Part shown: positions 9,464-19,196 of the stretch, piece after piece
Layout of the letters: each line of letters opens with the position of its first letter
Position numbering within the stretch: position 1 is the first letter of the stretch
Notes under the pieces: generated by a model
Databases searched by the model: none
What the model saw: only the letters and a program-made list of their open reading frames with translations
Told to the model about the DNA's origin: nothing
Assembly (NCBI GenBank): GCA_902168185.1
Contig: CABHOV010000064.1
Location: 62,001-126,000, forward strand
Direction of reading: 5' to 3'
DNA length: 64,000 nucleotides
Source: an uncultured Bacteroides sp.
GTDB lineage: Bacteria; Bacteroidota; Bacteroidia; Cytophagales; Cyclobacteriaceae
Program-made: the position numbers and the translations under genes

Positions 9464-10060
9464 TTAATATAGTATGTATCCAAATTTTATACTCAAATTT
9501 ATACTTTTACTCCACTCATTGCGCTGGGTGTCAAGAATGAAAGCATAACCAGGTGCTAATTCAAAACTTATTTTCTTTCCGATATTTCTTTGAATGCCCC
9601 ACGCAGGAATAATGGCCAGAGCAGGATTATCATATAGATTTTTAGATGTAATTGGTGAAGCGCGGTAACCTGCTTTTATACTTAGGAAGTTACCAGAATT
9701 ATTGGTTATTTTTTTTCCTTTTCGATAACGCTTGTTCAGGTTATAGTACCATCTATTTTCGATTGAAAAGATAGGTGAGAGTTCATATCCAAATCGCTTG
9801 CCGTAAAGTGCCCCACCTCCTACATAAAAACTGTAGCTGAGACCTGCTTCATAATTAATGGTTAAATTTCTGCTTACGGATTTCTCATAACTTATACTCA
9901 GTCCTATTATACTAGCGTTTATCTTGAGTTGTTTGCTTTTTACCATATTCGCACTATCTATTTCTTGGCAAAAAGCTTCTTTTGAAAAAAACATTAATAC
10001 AATCGCTATAAGCCCGCGTTTTAAGACAGATTGAATAAACTGAATATTAATAGCTGCCAT
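9464..10060 (-). CDS. Hypothetical secreted beta-barrel-like protein
   Basis: 198 residues. The N-terminal hydrophobic segment ends SKEAFCQE, a signal peptidase I type site near residue 31. The rest alternates polar and hydrophobic residues with many aromatic strand ends (YEAGLSYSFYVGGG, ENRWYYNL, SINLSIKFGYILY) and ends with an aromatic residue, as outer-membrane barrels do. Length and pattern suit an 8-strand barrel, but no specific family is recognised. The next gene starts one nucleotide after its stop. Confidence 0.7.
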   Translation of the reverse strand: MAAINIQFIQSVLKRGLIAIVLMFFSKEAFCQEIDSANMVKSKQLKINASIIGLSISYEKSVSRNLTINYEAGLSYSFYVGGGALYGKRFGYELSPIFSIENRWYYNLNKRYRKGKKITNNSGNFLSIKAGYRASPITSKNLYDNPALAIIPAWGIQRNIGKKISFELAPGYAFILDTQRNEWSKSINLSIKFGYILY

Positions 10061-10082
10061 AAATAGAATGCTTTATATTTCA

Positions 10083-10120
10083 TGAAGGCTTGTGAGTCTC
10101 AAAACACACAAGCCCCTTCA
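10083..10120 (-). terminator. Terminator-like hairpin between 10130 and 10060
   Basis: GGCTTGTG (10087-10094) pairs with CACAAGCC (10107-10114), extended by TGAA/TTCA across a 2-nt bulge. It lies just downstream, on the minus strand, of the stop of the 488-residue lipoprotein gene, so that gene is probably transcribed separately from the pair at 8983-10060. Confidence 0.65.
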
Positions 10121-10129
10121 TTGAGTTTA

Positions 10130-11596
10130 CTAATTTTTATCGACTCGGGCTCCTTTCCAAATGTTATCATGTTTACCTGCGCCATAAACACTGCCGCTAA
10201 TGATTTTATATGCAGTGGCAGATCCACTTGCACTAAAGTCTTGAGTGTCTACAGAAGTTCCATTTGGTTTCCATTTTACAGTTAAGCCTGCATTCCAATC
10301 GAATACCTTACTAATGCTATTTGTATTATTCTCTGCAACTTCATATTTTCCAAACACAAGTTTGATTCTATCGGGATATACAACCCTAAACATTTTAACG
10401 TAGTCTTCTTTATACTGGAATTGTCCGGGAGCGAGTGTTATAAACGCATAATTATAAATTTCATTAAGAGCATTTCTAAATTGCCCTTCCAATACTCCAT
10501 TTAATGCATCATTTATTTTCCCTTTCGGAATAGTATAACCGGCTACTGAAATGGAGTGTGTCGCGAAATTTATATCGCCAAGTTTAACCTTTCCAAAATC
10601 AACGGTAGGTATATTGGGTTGCGGAGCATTTGGTAGCATTAAATCAATAATTAAACCATCCCAACCTAAGCGCAATTCTTCGGCATCATCGCTTCGCCAA
10701 ATTCCGGTCCAACCCTTTCTTTGAGTTTTAACATTAATACCTGCGGAAGCATACACTCCAAAATTAACATTGTAAAAATTTACTTTTACGCGATGCTTGC
10801 TATCGAATTTTTCTGTATGCGGCTTAGTTCTTCCAAAAACATCTTGAAGTAATGATCCAGCCCAAGTCTTTGCATCAAAATTATAGGTTGGAAATTGATC
10901 GTAAATATATTGGGGTAGAAGATCGTTTGTTGTCTCCCTTCCATTTGATGATCCTGTTGTTTCAGATTCAGAATTTATAATCTCTATTTTTTGACTATCA
11001 TTAAAGCTATCAAGTCTATATATTCCTGCTTCAACAAAATACATATTTTCGGATTGTTTTTGTTCTCCAGGGATTGCTCTATTCATTGGAGTAAGCTCAA
11101 AGTTGTTAAGGAACAGTGACGCTAAGATTTCATTTACCCTGTCGCGTTTTTCGGGGATGCAAATATAAGTTCCATACGGTGTTACTTTATACAATGTGCC
11201 TTCAACCTGAATCTCATGATTTTCATTGAGAATACTCTCAAAATGTGGATCGTTAACTAATGTGTCAGCCTCAATGAGATCAGCACTATCAGATTCTGTT
11301 CTGGCTAAGGTCAATGTTTTTTCATCCCGGATGTCACGAAGCGATTTGAACTGGCCATTCCCGATATACTTTTCAAGAATAATTTTAGAATTGCTGTTTG
11401 TTTCAACCAATTCTGTCATATAATTCTTAAAGATTTCCTTAGAAGCAAAGTTTAGGCGGTCGTCAAGAATGGTTACAGGTTTAATAAAACTGACTTGTTG
11501 GGAGTTTAAACTTTCTTCTGGCTCATTACAAGATAAAGTAATAAGTGCTGCAGTAATGATTAATTGCAGGCTTAATAATTTTTTGATTTTTTTCAT
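10130..11596 (-). CDS. Hypothetical lipoprotein, 488 residues
   Basis: The N-terminus is a lipoprotein signal ending LSC with Cys 23, followed by NEPEES. Residues about 30-230 are polar and rich in Asn and Glu. Residues about 260-345 contain a more patterned region (KHRVKVNFYNVNFGVYAS, GWTGIWRSDDAEELRLGWDG). Residues about 350-488 include HSISVAGYTIP and a segment mentioning VVYPDRIKLVFGKYE. I recognise no domain or catalytic motif. It lies between two HTCS genes but shows no carbohydrate-active motif, so membership in either PUL is unsupported. Confidence 0.7.
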   Translation of the reverse strand: MKKIKKLLSLQLIITAALITLSCNEPEESLNSQQVSFIKPVTILDDRLNFASKEIFKNYMTELVETNSNSKIILEKYIGNGQFKSLRDIRDEKTLTLARTESDSADLIEADTLVNDPHFESILNENHEIQVEGTLYKVTPYGTYICIPEKRDRVNEILASLFLNNFELTPMNRAIPGEQKQSENMYFVEAGIYRLDSFNDSQKIEIINSESETTGSSNGRETTNDLLPQYIYDQFPTYNFDAKTWAGSLLQDVFGRTKPHTEKFDSKHRVKVNFYNVNFGVYASAGINVKTQRKGWTGIWRSDDAEELRLGWDGLIIDLMLPNAPQPNIPTVDFGKVKLGDINFATHSISVAGYTIPKGKINDALNGVLEGQFRNALNEIYNYAFITLAPGQFQYKEDYVKMFRVVYPDRIKLVFGKYEVAENNTNSISKVFDWNAGLTVKWKPNGTSVDTQDFSASGSATAYKIISGSVYGAGKHDNIWKGARVDKN

Positions 11597-11742
11597 TTGA
11601 TTAACGGTTATTATGATATAACAATCAGTATTTTACTGCTATACTGATGTTGCAATATATCCCGTCTACAAAAAAAATGAACTAATGAAGATTACCCAGA
11701 CTCGGTTCAGTATTTATATTTATAAATGTATACTGAAAAAAA

Positions 11743-14700
11743 TTATGCGTCAGGAAATATAGTGGAATTATTTCCTGGAGAAATTGGATCAATCTCAATA
11801 CTACTCTTGCTCACTTTCTGTTGATACTCCTTTGGAGTAACACCGAATTCAGCTCTGAAGCATTTCGAAAAGTAGGAGAGATTTGAGAACCCTACCTCAT
11901 ACATGATCTCCGAAATGTTACCCTCTTTATTGCCCAATAATAGTGAAGCTTTTTTGATCCTGTATTTACGAATGATATCGTTTGGTGAAAGTTGCGTAGT
12001 GGATTTCAGCTTGCGGTATAAATGCGTTGAGCTCATGCCCACTTCATCACTCAGCATCTCGACACTGAAGTCCGGATTTGAAATATTCGCTTCAATGATG
12101 TTCATTACTTTTCGTATGAACTTATCATCTACATTTTCACCCGTTGCTGTTGACGAAGGTTGTACGAGCAATTCATGCTTAAAGTAATCTGCAAGTTCTT
12201 TCTTACGCTTTAGTAAATGATCTATATGCGCTTCCAGCAAGTCGATCTCAAAAGGCTTGGTAAGGTATATATCGGCTCCAATGGTAAGGCCTTCGATCTG
12301 TTGTGAGGTCAAGCCTTTCGCCGTAAGTATAATAATGGAAATATGAGTCGTCTTGGGATTACTTTTTATTTTCTTGCACATGGAAAGCCCATCCATCACC
12401 GGCATCATAATATCGCTGACAATTATATCGGGCAAAAAATTGCTCGCTTTATTTAAGCCCTCTTCACCATTCAATGCCGTAACGAAATTATACTTCTCTT
12501 TCAGACTCACCTGAATAAATTCAATAATGTCAGGATTGTCTTCAATAATCAACACCAGCGGTTTGCCCGATTCCAATCCATAGCGATACGCTTTTGAATC
12601 ATCTTCTGCTACAGATGATTTAACAGCGACCAGCTTCACTTCTGAATGATCTGTAGATTCGAATGGGAAATGTTGTGATCCCAATGGTAGTATCAGCGTG
12701 AAGCAAGTGCCTTTACCAACTGTACTTTCCACTTGTATTTCTCCATGGTGAAGCTTCGCGTATTCTGCTACAAGTGTGAGCCCTATACCAGAACCTGCTT
12801 CAAGTTTTTTGGCAGCGTTCGTTTGGTAAAAGCGTTCGAAAATTTTAGAAAGTTCATCCGGAGCTATACCTATACCAGTGTCCGTTACCTTAACTTCAAT
12901 CGCACCTTTGGTATAAGTATCATTTTTACCGAGAAGCTCTACAGTCAGATCAACTACACCATCCTCCCGAGTAAATTTGAAAGCATTGGACAGTAGATTG
13001 AAGAGTATCGTTTCTATTTTTTCAGTGTCAGCCCATACCAGGCATTCGTCTACACCTGCATGAAAAGTAAAACTGATTTCCTTGCGATTCGCTTTATCCG
13101 TAAAGAGAGAATACATCTCACGACAAAACTGTACAAGGTCAAACGAAGTAACTTTTAATTGCACGCTATCATTTTCAAGTTTTCGAAAATCAAGGATCTG
13201 GTTAACGACACGCAGCAGACGTTGTGAATTCTTTTCTGCCAAAGTTAGCAGGCGCCTGTTATCATCCGGAAGATGGCCACGCTTTATTAATTCCTGTATA
13301 GGAGGAAGAATGAGACTGATCGGTGTTCGCAGCTCATGCGAAATATTCGCGAAAAATTGCTGTTTGGTTTGTACGATTTCTTCAGCATGTTCTTTTTCGA
13401 TGCGTGTGATCTTCAACTCATTTCTTAAATGTAGTCGGGCGGAATATGTGCGCAAGGCGACAATTACAACCGTGATCAACAAGAATATATAGAGTGCAAT
13501 GAAACCCGTGCTCAGAAATAAAGGCGGCTTCACCCGAATATGGATAGTCGCTACATGATCACTCCATATACCATAGTTATTCGTGCCTTTTACAGTAAGG
13601 GTATAGTCACCAGGCGACAAGTTAGAATATACGGCAAAGTTTTTCAGTCCCGAAACATAGTTCCAGTCATGATCAAATCCCTCCAGTTTGTATGCATATA
13701 CATTGCTTGAAGGTTGCCAATAATGCAAGGACGAAAACTCAAAAGCAATGGAACGCTGCGCATACTCCAGTGTCAGTTCATTGGTAACGGAGATGTCTTT
13801 TTGAAGTAACACTTCTCCATCGATCGCTTCATCGGTAGTGATGATTTTATTGTTGATCTCCAAAGCGGTGATGTATATATTCGGCTCGAACACGTTTGGC
13901 TTTACACGTGGTGAAAGCGTAATATACCCATTGTCGCCACCGAAAATAATTTCACCTTCAGGTGTATTGGCAACGCAACCATCAAAGAAATTTTTCAACG
14001 GTATATCTTTATCCAAAGGGAATATTTCGAGTTGATGATCCGGCACGGAAAACTTTAAGATAAAATTACTGGCTGCACACCAAATATTGCCTTCTGCGTC
14101 TTCCGTAATGCTGGCAAGCGTGATTTCATTTCCGGTAGTAACAGGATAAAATATAGCCGAGTCGGTTTGTGGTTTATATTCGATCAATCCATTGGCAACA
14201 CCAGCCCACAAGCTTCCCCTTCGTGAAAAGTATAGGCAGGCTATATCTTTTTTATGAGATATAGAATTGAAAGCCTGAATGCTTGTGCTTTTATGTGATT
14301 GCAGATCAATACGAAATAACTCTGCGTAATGCGAGGCCCAGAGTGCATTGGCACCACTTACATTTTTCGGTGACCCAAAATCACCAGCCAGCTCAAAATG
14401 AATGGAAGGTATCTCTTGAAAATTTCCGACTACTTTAAAGAGCCCGCCTTCCCATGCACTAACCCAAAACGAGCCGTCTGTACCTTTGGTAAAGCGTGCT
14501 ATATAATTAGAGGTAAGTCCATTGGTGGCATTCGCGCTGATAGCGTGCATTTTCTGTTTGGCTTCATCCCAGATATTTATACCTCCCGCGGTACCAATCC
14601 AGATGCGTCCATAGTCATCCTCTTCCAGCGCAAATGTGTTGTTGAGTTGAATGCGATTATTTTCGGGAGCACCGGTCTCAAATACCTGACGCGTTTTTTT

Positions 14701-15858
14701 TACCGGGTCAAAGCGGATTACTCCATGGAGCGTGGCAAGCCAGAGAATTCCTTTACGAGTAACAAGCACAGCCTTTACCTGGTTGCCTATCGTTTGATTG
14801 TTGATCGGGTAAGATACTTCGTGATAAGTATAAAAGTTTCTGAATTTGTTAAGCCTGCTTAATCCATTGGAGGTAACAAACCAGATAACACCTCCGGTGT
14901 CTTCAAAGATCTGCCAGATCACATTGTTCGCTATAGAATACGACAACTGCGGATTGTGAAAATATACTGTATTGTTCTTCGAAGCAGGATTAAAAACATT
15001 TAGTCCAAAGTCGGTACCGAGCCACAGATTTCCATTCCCATCCGGATATATACACTTGATAACTTCATTGCTAAACGGTATAGTTTTCTCGGTAAAGTTC
15101 TCAAAAGTATAGGTATAGGTGTTAAAAAGACAAAGGCCGGTTTCGGTTCCAATCCACAGCAATGAATCTGATGAAGGCGAAGCAGGTTTGATATCACCAC
15201 AAATCAGGTTGTTCTTCAACGAAGGTTTATAGTTTCCTTTCAGGTCGAACGTAGTAAATGTATTCCTCCCTTTAGCAAGCTTGTTAAGTTTATCGTACGT
15301 ACCTACCCACAGGTTCCCACGCGAATCTTCAAAGATCGAACGGATGGTATTGTGACTAAGATGATTGTTGCGCGCTGTATATAGTATATATTTTCCATCG
15401 GCCAAGGTGTACTGGACGAGGCCGGTGGCTGTGCCGATCCATAGTTTTCCATTCGTACCTTTATATAGTGTGCGCACCACTACATTTTTTCCAAGATCAA
15501 TACGCGTCACTTCAAAAGTAGTCGTGTTGATTTTGCAGAGTCCCTTCCAAGTGCCTACCCATAAATAATCACCAACCACCAGCAGTGAGCTCACCTCGTT
15601 GGCGGATAGGGTGTTCGTTGCCTCTCCTTTTTTTAAAGTGATAAACCGGTATCCATCATAGCGGCAAAGTCCATTGGAGGTGCCGATCCACATAAAATTG
15701 TTTTTATCCTGGGCTACCCAGCTGATGATGTTGGATGGAAGTCCGTCACGCATGGAGAGCGTGGAAAAGAAAGGTGAATCCGCAAAAGCGACCGTAACTA
15801 CGGTTGTGATCAGGAGCAGGAAACTGATTGAAAATCTTTTAATAAAGGAGCCTGTCAT
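11743..15858 (-). CDS. Hybrid two-component system (HTCS) regulator, galactan PUL
   Basis: 1371 residues with the same architecture as the HTCS at 4796: signal peptide, propeller repeats (LWVGT/LWIGT, about 30-700), Y_Y_Y domain ([17 protein letters not shown]), one TM helix (FIALYIFLLITVVIVAL), HisKA with H841 in NISHELRTP, HATPase (NLLSNAFKFT, GSGIGLTLVAEYAKL), receiver with D1149 in IIVSDIMMPVMDG, and AraC HTH in the last 120 residues. It is transcribed divergently from susC, with 229 bp between start codons, the usual position for a PUL's own sensor. Ligand inferred: a galacto-oligosaccharide, from the GH53 enzymes in the operon. Confidence 0.95.
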   Translation of the reverse strand: MTGSFIKRFSISFLLLITTVVTVAFADSPFFSTLSMRDGLPSNIISWVAQDKNNFMWIGTSNGLCRYDGYRFITLKKGEATNTLSANEVSSLLVVGDYLWVGTWKGLCKINTTTFEVTRIDLGKNVVVRTLYKGTNGKLWIGTATGLVQYTLADGKYILYTARNNHLSHNTIRSIFEDSRGNLWVGTYDKLNKLAKGRNTFTTFDLKGNYKPSLKNNLICGDIKPASPSSDSLLWIGTETGLCLFNTYTYTFENFTEKTIPFSNEVIKCIYPDGNGNLWLGTDFGLNVFNPASKNNTVYFHNPQLSYSIANNVIWQIFEDTGGVIWFVTSNGLSRLNKFRNFYTYHEVSYPINNQTIGNQVKAVLVTRKGILWLATLHGVIRFDPVKKTRQVFETGAPENNRIQLNNTFALEEDDYGRIWIGTAGGINIWDEAKQKMHAISANATNGLTSNYIARFTKGTDGSFWVSAWEGGLFKVVGNFQEIPSIHFELAGDFGSPKNVSGANALWASHYAELFRIDLQSHKSTSIQAFNSISHKKDIACLYFSRRGSLWAGVANGLIEYKPQTDSAIFYPVTTGNEITLASITEDAEGNIWCAASNFILKFSVPDHQLEIFPLDKDIPLKNFFDGCVANTPEGEIIFGGDNGYITLSPRVKPNVFEPNIYITALEINNKIITTDEAIDGEVLLQKDISVTNELTLEYAQRSIAFEFSSLHYWQPSSNVYAYKLEGFDHDWNYVSGLKNFAVYSNLSPGDYTLTVKGTNNYGIWSDHVATIHIRVKPPLFLSTGFIALYIFLLITVVIVALRTYSARLHLRNELKITRIEKEHAEEIVQTKQQFFANISHELRTPISLILPPIQELIKRGHLPDDNRRLLTLAEKNSQRLLRVVNQILDFRKLENDSVQLKVTSFDLVQFCREMYSLFTDKANRKEISFTFHAGVDECLVWADTEKIETILFNLLSNAFKFTREDGVVDLTVELLGKNDTYTKGAIEVKVTDTGIGIAPDELSKIFERFYQTNAAKKLEAGSGIGLTLVAEYAKLHHGEIQVESTVGKGTCFTLILPLGSQHFPFESTDHSEVKLVAVKSSVAEDDSKAYRYGLESGKPLVLIIEDNPDIIEFIQVSLKEKYNFVTALNGEEGLNKASNFLPDIIVSDIMMPVMDGLSMCKKIKSNPKTTHISIIILTAKGLTSQQIEGLTIGADIYLTKPFEIDLLEAHIDHLLKRKKELADYFKHELLVQPSSTATGENVDDKFIRKVMNIIEANISNPDFSVEMLSDEVGMSSTHLYRKLKSTTQLSPNDIIRKYRIKKASLLLGNKEGNISEIMYEVGFSNLSYFSKCFRAEFGVTPKEYQQKVSKSSIEIDPISPGNNSTIFPDA

Positions 15859-16032
15859 ACGGCAAAGTTCTTTCTGGCGAAATGAAGTACGCTACATTTT
15901 AAGTGGGATGCAATCGTTTTTTGTGCGCCCGCACGCCCGCTGTTGCGGATGACTGAAAATTCATGCAAAAAGAAGGATTCTAACTTCGGGTGGTTGGTTT
16001 TTTGTCGATTCCTGTAAGATTTGTGTCAAGTC

Positions 16033-16067
16033 TTGCAATCGTTTGAATATACATTGCAATCGGTTGA
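16033..16067 (+). promoter_or_regulatory. Two direct repeats TTGCAATCGKTTGA upstream of susC
   Basis: TTGCAATCGTTTGA (16033-16046) and TTGCAATCGGTTGA (16054-16067) differ at one base and start exactly 21 bp apart, two helical turns. A third partial copy, TGCAATCGTTTT, lies at 15909-15920. They are in the HTCS/susC divergent region, 20 bp before the susC ATG. Phased direct repeats are what an AraC-type DNA-binding domain of an HTCS dimer would bind. Binding is inference. Confidence 0.6.
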
Positions 16068-16087
16068 GAAAATTAAACCATCTACGT

Positions 16088-19000
16088 ATGAGCAGAAAAT
16101 TACTCTTTACAATTACAATGCTGATAACGGCCTGTTATAGCCTTCAGGCGCAGCAAAAGGTTATCAACGGAAAGGTTACAGACGAGAACGGGAGCGAGCT
16201 TCCGGGTGTAAATGTTCTTCTGAAAGGGACGAGCCTCGGAACCGTAACAGATCAGACCGGATCGTACTCTTTGACTGTTCCTGAAGCGGAAAATTCTTCG
16301 GGTATATTAACCTTCTCTTTTATCGGATACTTGTCGGAAGAAATCGCGATCAACAACCAGACAGCGATTAACATCCAATTAATGCCAGACATTCAAACAC
16401 TGAGTGAAGTGGTTGTAGTCGGGTACGGAACACAACGCAGGGAAGATATTTCAGGAGCAGTGTCTTCTGTTAAAGCAGCCGATCTTCCGCAGGTTGCCAA
16501 CACTTCGATCGATAATTTATTGCAAGGCCGTGCTGCTGGTCTTAACCTCACACAACGCAGTGCCCAGCCGGGCGGTGGACTCAACGTCAATATACGGGGT
16601 GCTATATCTCCGAATGGTAACAATACTCCGCTATATGTTATTGATGGCGTGCCCGTATTAAACAATGGGACTTCTGAACCTTCGCTTACGGATAGCGATC
16701 TTGGTTACTATGGTGGTATAGATCGTAATCCGCTCAGCAGTATCAACCCTTCTGATATCGAGTCCATTGATATTTTGAAAGATGCTAGTGCTACGGCTAT
16801 ATATGGATCTGCGGCCGCAAATGGTGTAGTGCTCATCACAACCAAACGGGGAAAGGCAGGTGCTGTAACCACCGAGTATCGCGGAAGCTATACTATACAA
16901 TCGCCCAAAGACTATTACAACCTGATGAATGCAACGGAGTTCATGCAACAGCAGAACCGTTTGGCGGGAGATAAATATCTATATGATAATGGAATTGCCC
17001 CCTATGGAAATACAGATCCGTCTTCAGTAGGAGCATTCGTTCCGAAATTTACGAACGAGCAAATTCAACAAGCTGGTGTTGGTACTGACTGGCTCGATAA
17101 AGTAATGCGCAACGGAAGTATACAGGAACATAATATATCTCTTTCCGGTGGAACGGATAAGACTAAATTATATACTTCGTTCAACTACTATAACAACAAA
17201 GCGATTTTAGAGAATTCTGATTTCGTGCGCTATACCGGCAGAATCAACCTGGAACAGAAACTTGGTGGCCGCGTTAAGTTCGGACTGAATCTTACATTAA
17301 GCCAGATCAATAATAAGAATGCATCGTCAGGCGCAAATGCCGGTGGTGTGGAAAAGTATAACATGCTGCAATCTGCATACGCATATTCTCCAACGGTAGG
17401 AGTATACGATGACAATGGAAACTATACAAAGACTTTTGATCCACTGATCACGAACCCTGTGGCATTCTTAAGTATAAAAGACAAAACACGTACAAGCCGT
17501 ATCATTGCATCACCCACATTAGAGATTAAAGTAACAGATGCGTTGAAGGCGAATGTTGTAGTCGGTATAGACAAGCAATCATCAACACGTAACTTTTATT
17601 TACCACGTGCTGTACAAAATGCGCAGCTTCCACAAGGTATGGCGCAGTTAGGTTCTGGCAGTTTAGATAATTATACCACGGAAGCATACCTCACCTACGA
17701 TAAGAAAGTTGGCCCCGGAAACCTTTCATTGGTGGCCGGTGCAGGATACTATAATAGTATACAGGAATCGTTCAGCCTCCAGGCGGTTGATTTCTTTACA
17801 GATGCGCTGGACTATAATAACATTGGTATAGGTGCCAATAAAGACAAGGCAATCATGAGTTCATACCGCTCTCCGAATGCTACCAAGATATCACAGTTCT
17901 TTCGCGCGAATTACTCACTGCTCGATAAGTATATCATTACGTTTACCGGAAGACGTGACGGGTCGAGTACATTTCCAAAAGACAAATACGGATTCTTTCC
18001 AGGTATATCTGCAGCGTGGCGCCTCAACCAGGAAGATTTCCTGAAGAGCTCTCCGCTGATTTCTGATTTGAAACTCCGTGCAGGTTACGGTACTGTAGGG
18101 AACGATCGCATCTCTCCAACCAACGCACTGGATCTTTACGAATCCGGATTCTATTACCTCATAGGCAATACATACTATAATGGTGTTACCCTTGCGCAAG
18201 TAGGAAATCAGAATCTGACCTGGGAAACAGATGTGATGATTAACGTAGGTCTTGACTTTGGTTTGTGGAGTGACCGCATTAGCGGATCATTGGAAATATA
18301 CCAACGCACGGCAAAGGATCTGCTCGACTTCAATAAACTTCCTTCCAATAATGCTGACGGACAAGTGGCAGCCAACGTAGGATCTACACGCAGTCGTGGT
18401 TTCGAACTTTCCGTTACTTCCCGTAACATCGACAACGGCTCGCTTCGCTGGTCTACCACACTGAATCTTTCAACCTTCAAGAGCTATTGGGTGGAGCGCA
18501 ACCCGCAGGTAGCGTTACCTGAATATATAGGAGCGAATGATCCCATCAATGCAGTATATGGCTGGAGAACGGATGGTATCATCACCAGTACAGCAGATGT
18601 ACCCGACTATATGGCCGGTGCAAAACCTGGTAACATCAAGTATATAGATAATAATGGCGATGGTGAATTGAACAGTGAGGATGTAGTGCTTCTCGGTAAC
18701 ACCAGCCCAAAATGGAATATCGGTTTTGGTAATACAGTGTCCTATAAGAATTTTGATTTGAACTTTTTCTTCTATGGATTCCTGGGACAATCTGCATTTA
18801 ACAACTATTCAGGTTTCTATGATCCGCTGCGTATCGCGAACAGTAATTCACAAAATACACTGACGGATGTAACGAATATCTGGACTGCTGAAAATCCAAC
18901 TGGAACATTGCCCGGTGTTGCAAGCAATCCGTATAGCGGCAACAATCCTACAGGCACGCACGACTTCTATTTAGAGAAAGCGAGCTTTGTGCGATTGAAG

Positions 19001-19195
19001 AATATTACCCTTGGATATCGCTTACCGGATCAACTGTGGGGCAGCAAGAAATTCATTCAGTCTGCCCGTATCTTTTTAGATGTACAAAACCTGGCAGTCT
19101 TCTCTAACTATAAAGGATACGACCCAGAGTATACGGAAGTAAACCCGTATCCACAGGCATTGTCCACAACCTTTGGTGTTAATCTTAAATTCTAA
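16088..19195 (+). CDS. SusC-like TonB-dependent outer-membrane transporter
   Basis: About 1035 residues from the ATG at 16088 (MSRKLLFTITMLITACYSLQAQQ), chosen over an upstream non-ATG start at 16043 that would put the start inside the direct repeats. After the signal peptide come a carboxypeptidase-regulatory-like domain (INGKVTDENGSELPGVNVLLKGTSLGTVTD), the plug with the SusC signature VVVVGYGTQRREDISGAVSSV, YVIDGVPV and SINPSDIESIDILKDASATAIYGSAAANGVVLITTK, and a 22-strand barrel ending in an aromatic-rich strand (LSTTFGVNLKF). It imports oligosaccharides using TonB/ExbBD energy. It is paired with SusD one nucleotide downstream. Confidence 0.95.
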   Translation: MSRKLLFTITMLITACYSLQAQQKVINGKVTDENGSELPGVNVLLKGTSLGTVTDQTGSYSLTVPEAENSSGILTFSFIGYLSEEIAINNQTAINIQLMPDIQTLSEVVVVGYGTQRREDISGAVSSVKAADLPQVANTSIDNLLQGRAAGLNLTQRSAQPGGGLNVNIRGAISPNGNNTPLYVIDGVPVLNNGTSEPSLTDSDLGYYGGIDRNPLSSINPSDIESIDILKDASATAIYGSAAANGVVLITTKRGKAGAVTTEYRGSYTIQSPKDYYNLMNATEFMQQQNRLAGDKYLYDNGIAPYGNTDPSSVGAFVPKFTNEQIQQAGVGTDWLDKVMRNGSIQEHNISLSGGTDKTKLYTSFNYYNNKAILENSDFVRYTGRINLEQKLGGRVKFGLNLTLSQINNKNASSGANAGGVEKYNMLQSAYAYSPTVGVYDDNGNYTKTFDPLITNPVAFLSIKDKTRTSRIIASPTLEIKVTDALKANVVVGIDKQSSTRNFYLPRAVQNAQLPQGMAQLGSGSLDNYTTEAYLTYDKKVGPGNLSLVAGAGYYNSIQESFSLQAVDFFTDALDYNNIGIGANKDKAIMSSYRSPNATKISQFFRANYSLLDKYIITFTGRRDGSSTFPKDKYGFFPGISAAWRLNQEDFLKSSPLISDLKLRAGYGTVGNDRISPTNALDLYESGFYYLIGNTYYNGVTLAQVGNQNLTWETDVMINVGLDFGLWSDRISGSLEIYQRTAKDLLDFNKLPSNNADGQVAANVGSTRSRGFELSVTSRNIDNGSLRWSTTLNLSTFKSYWVERNPQVALPEYIGANDPINAVYGWRTDGIITSTADVPDYMAGAKPGNIKYIDNNGDGELNSEDVVLLGNTSPKWNIGFGNTVSYKNFDLNFFFYGFLGQSAFNNYSGFYDPLRIANSNSQNTLTDVTNIWTAENPTGTLPGVASNPYSGNNPTGTHDFYLEKASFVRLKNITLGYRLPDQLWGSKKFIQSARIFLDVQNLAVFSNYKGYDPEYTEVNPYPQALSTTFGVNLKF

Positions 19196-19196
19196 A

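Noticed and set aside
8983-11596. Horizontal transfer of the three hypothetical genes
   Set aside because: The region looks AT-rich, but TATA counts per kb are similar to the PUL, and there is no integrase, tRNA or repeat boundary.
16001-16023. Possible susC promoter, TTTG with AAGATTTG
   Set aside because: The spacing is about 11 bp, much shorter than the usual 19-21, and the -7 box has a mismatch.
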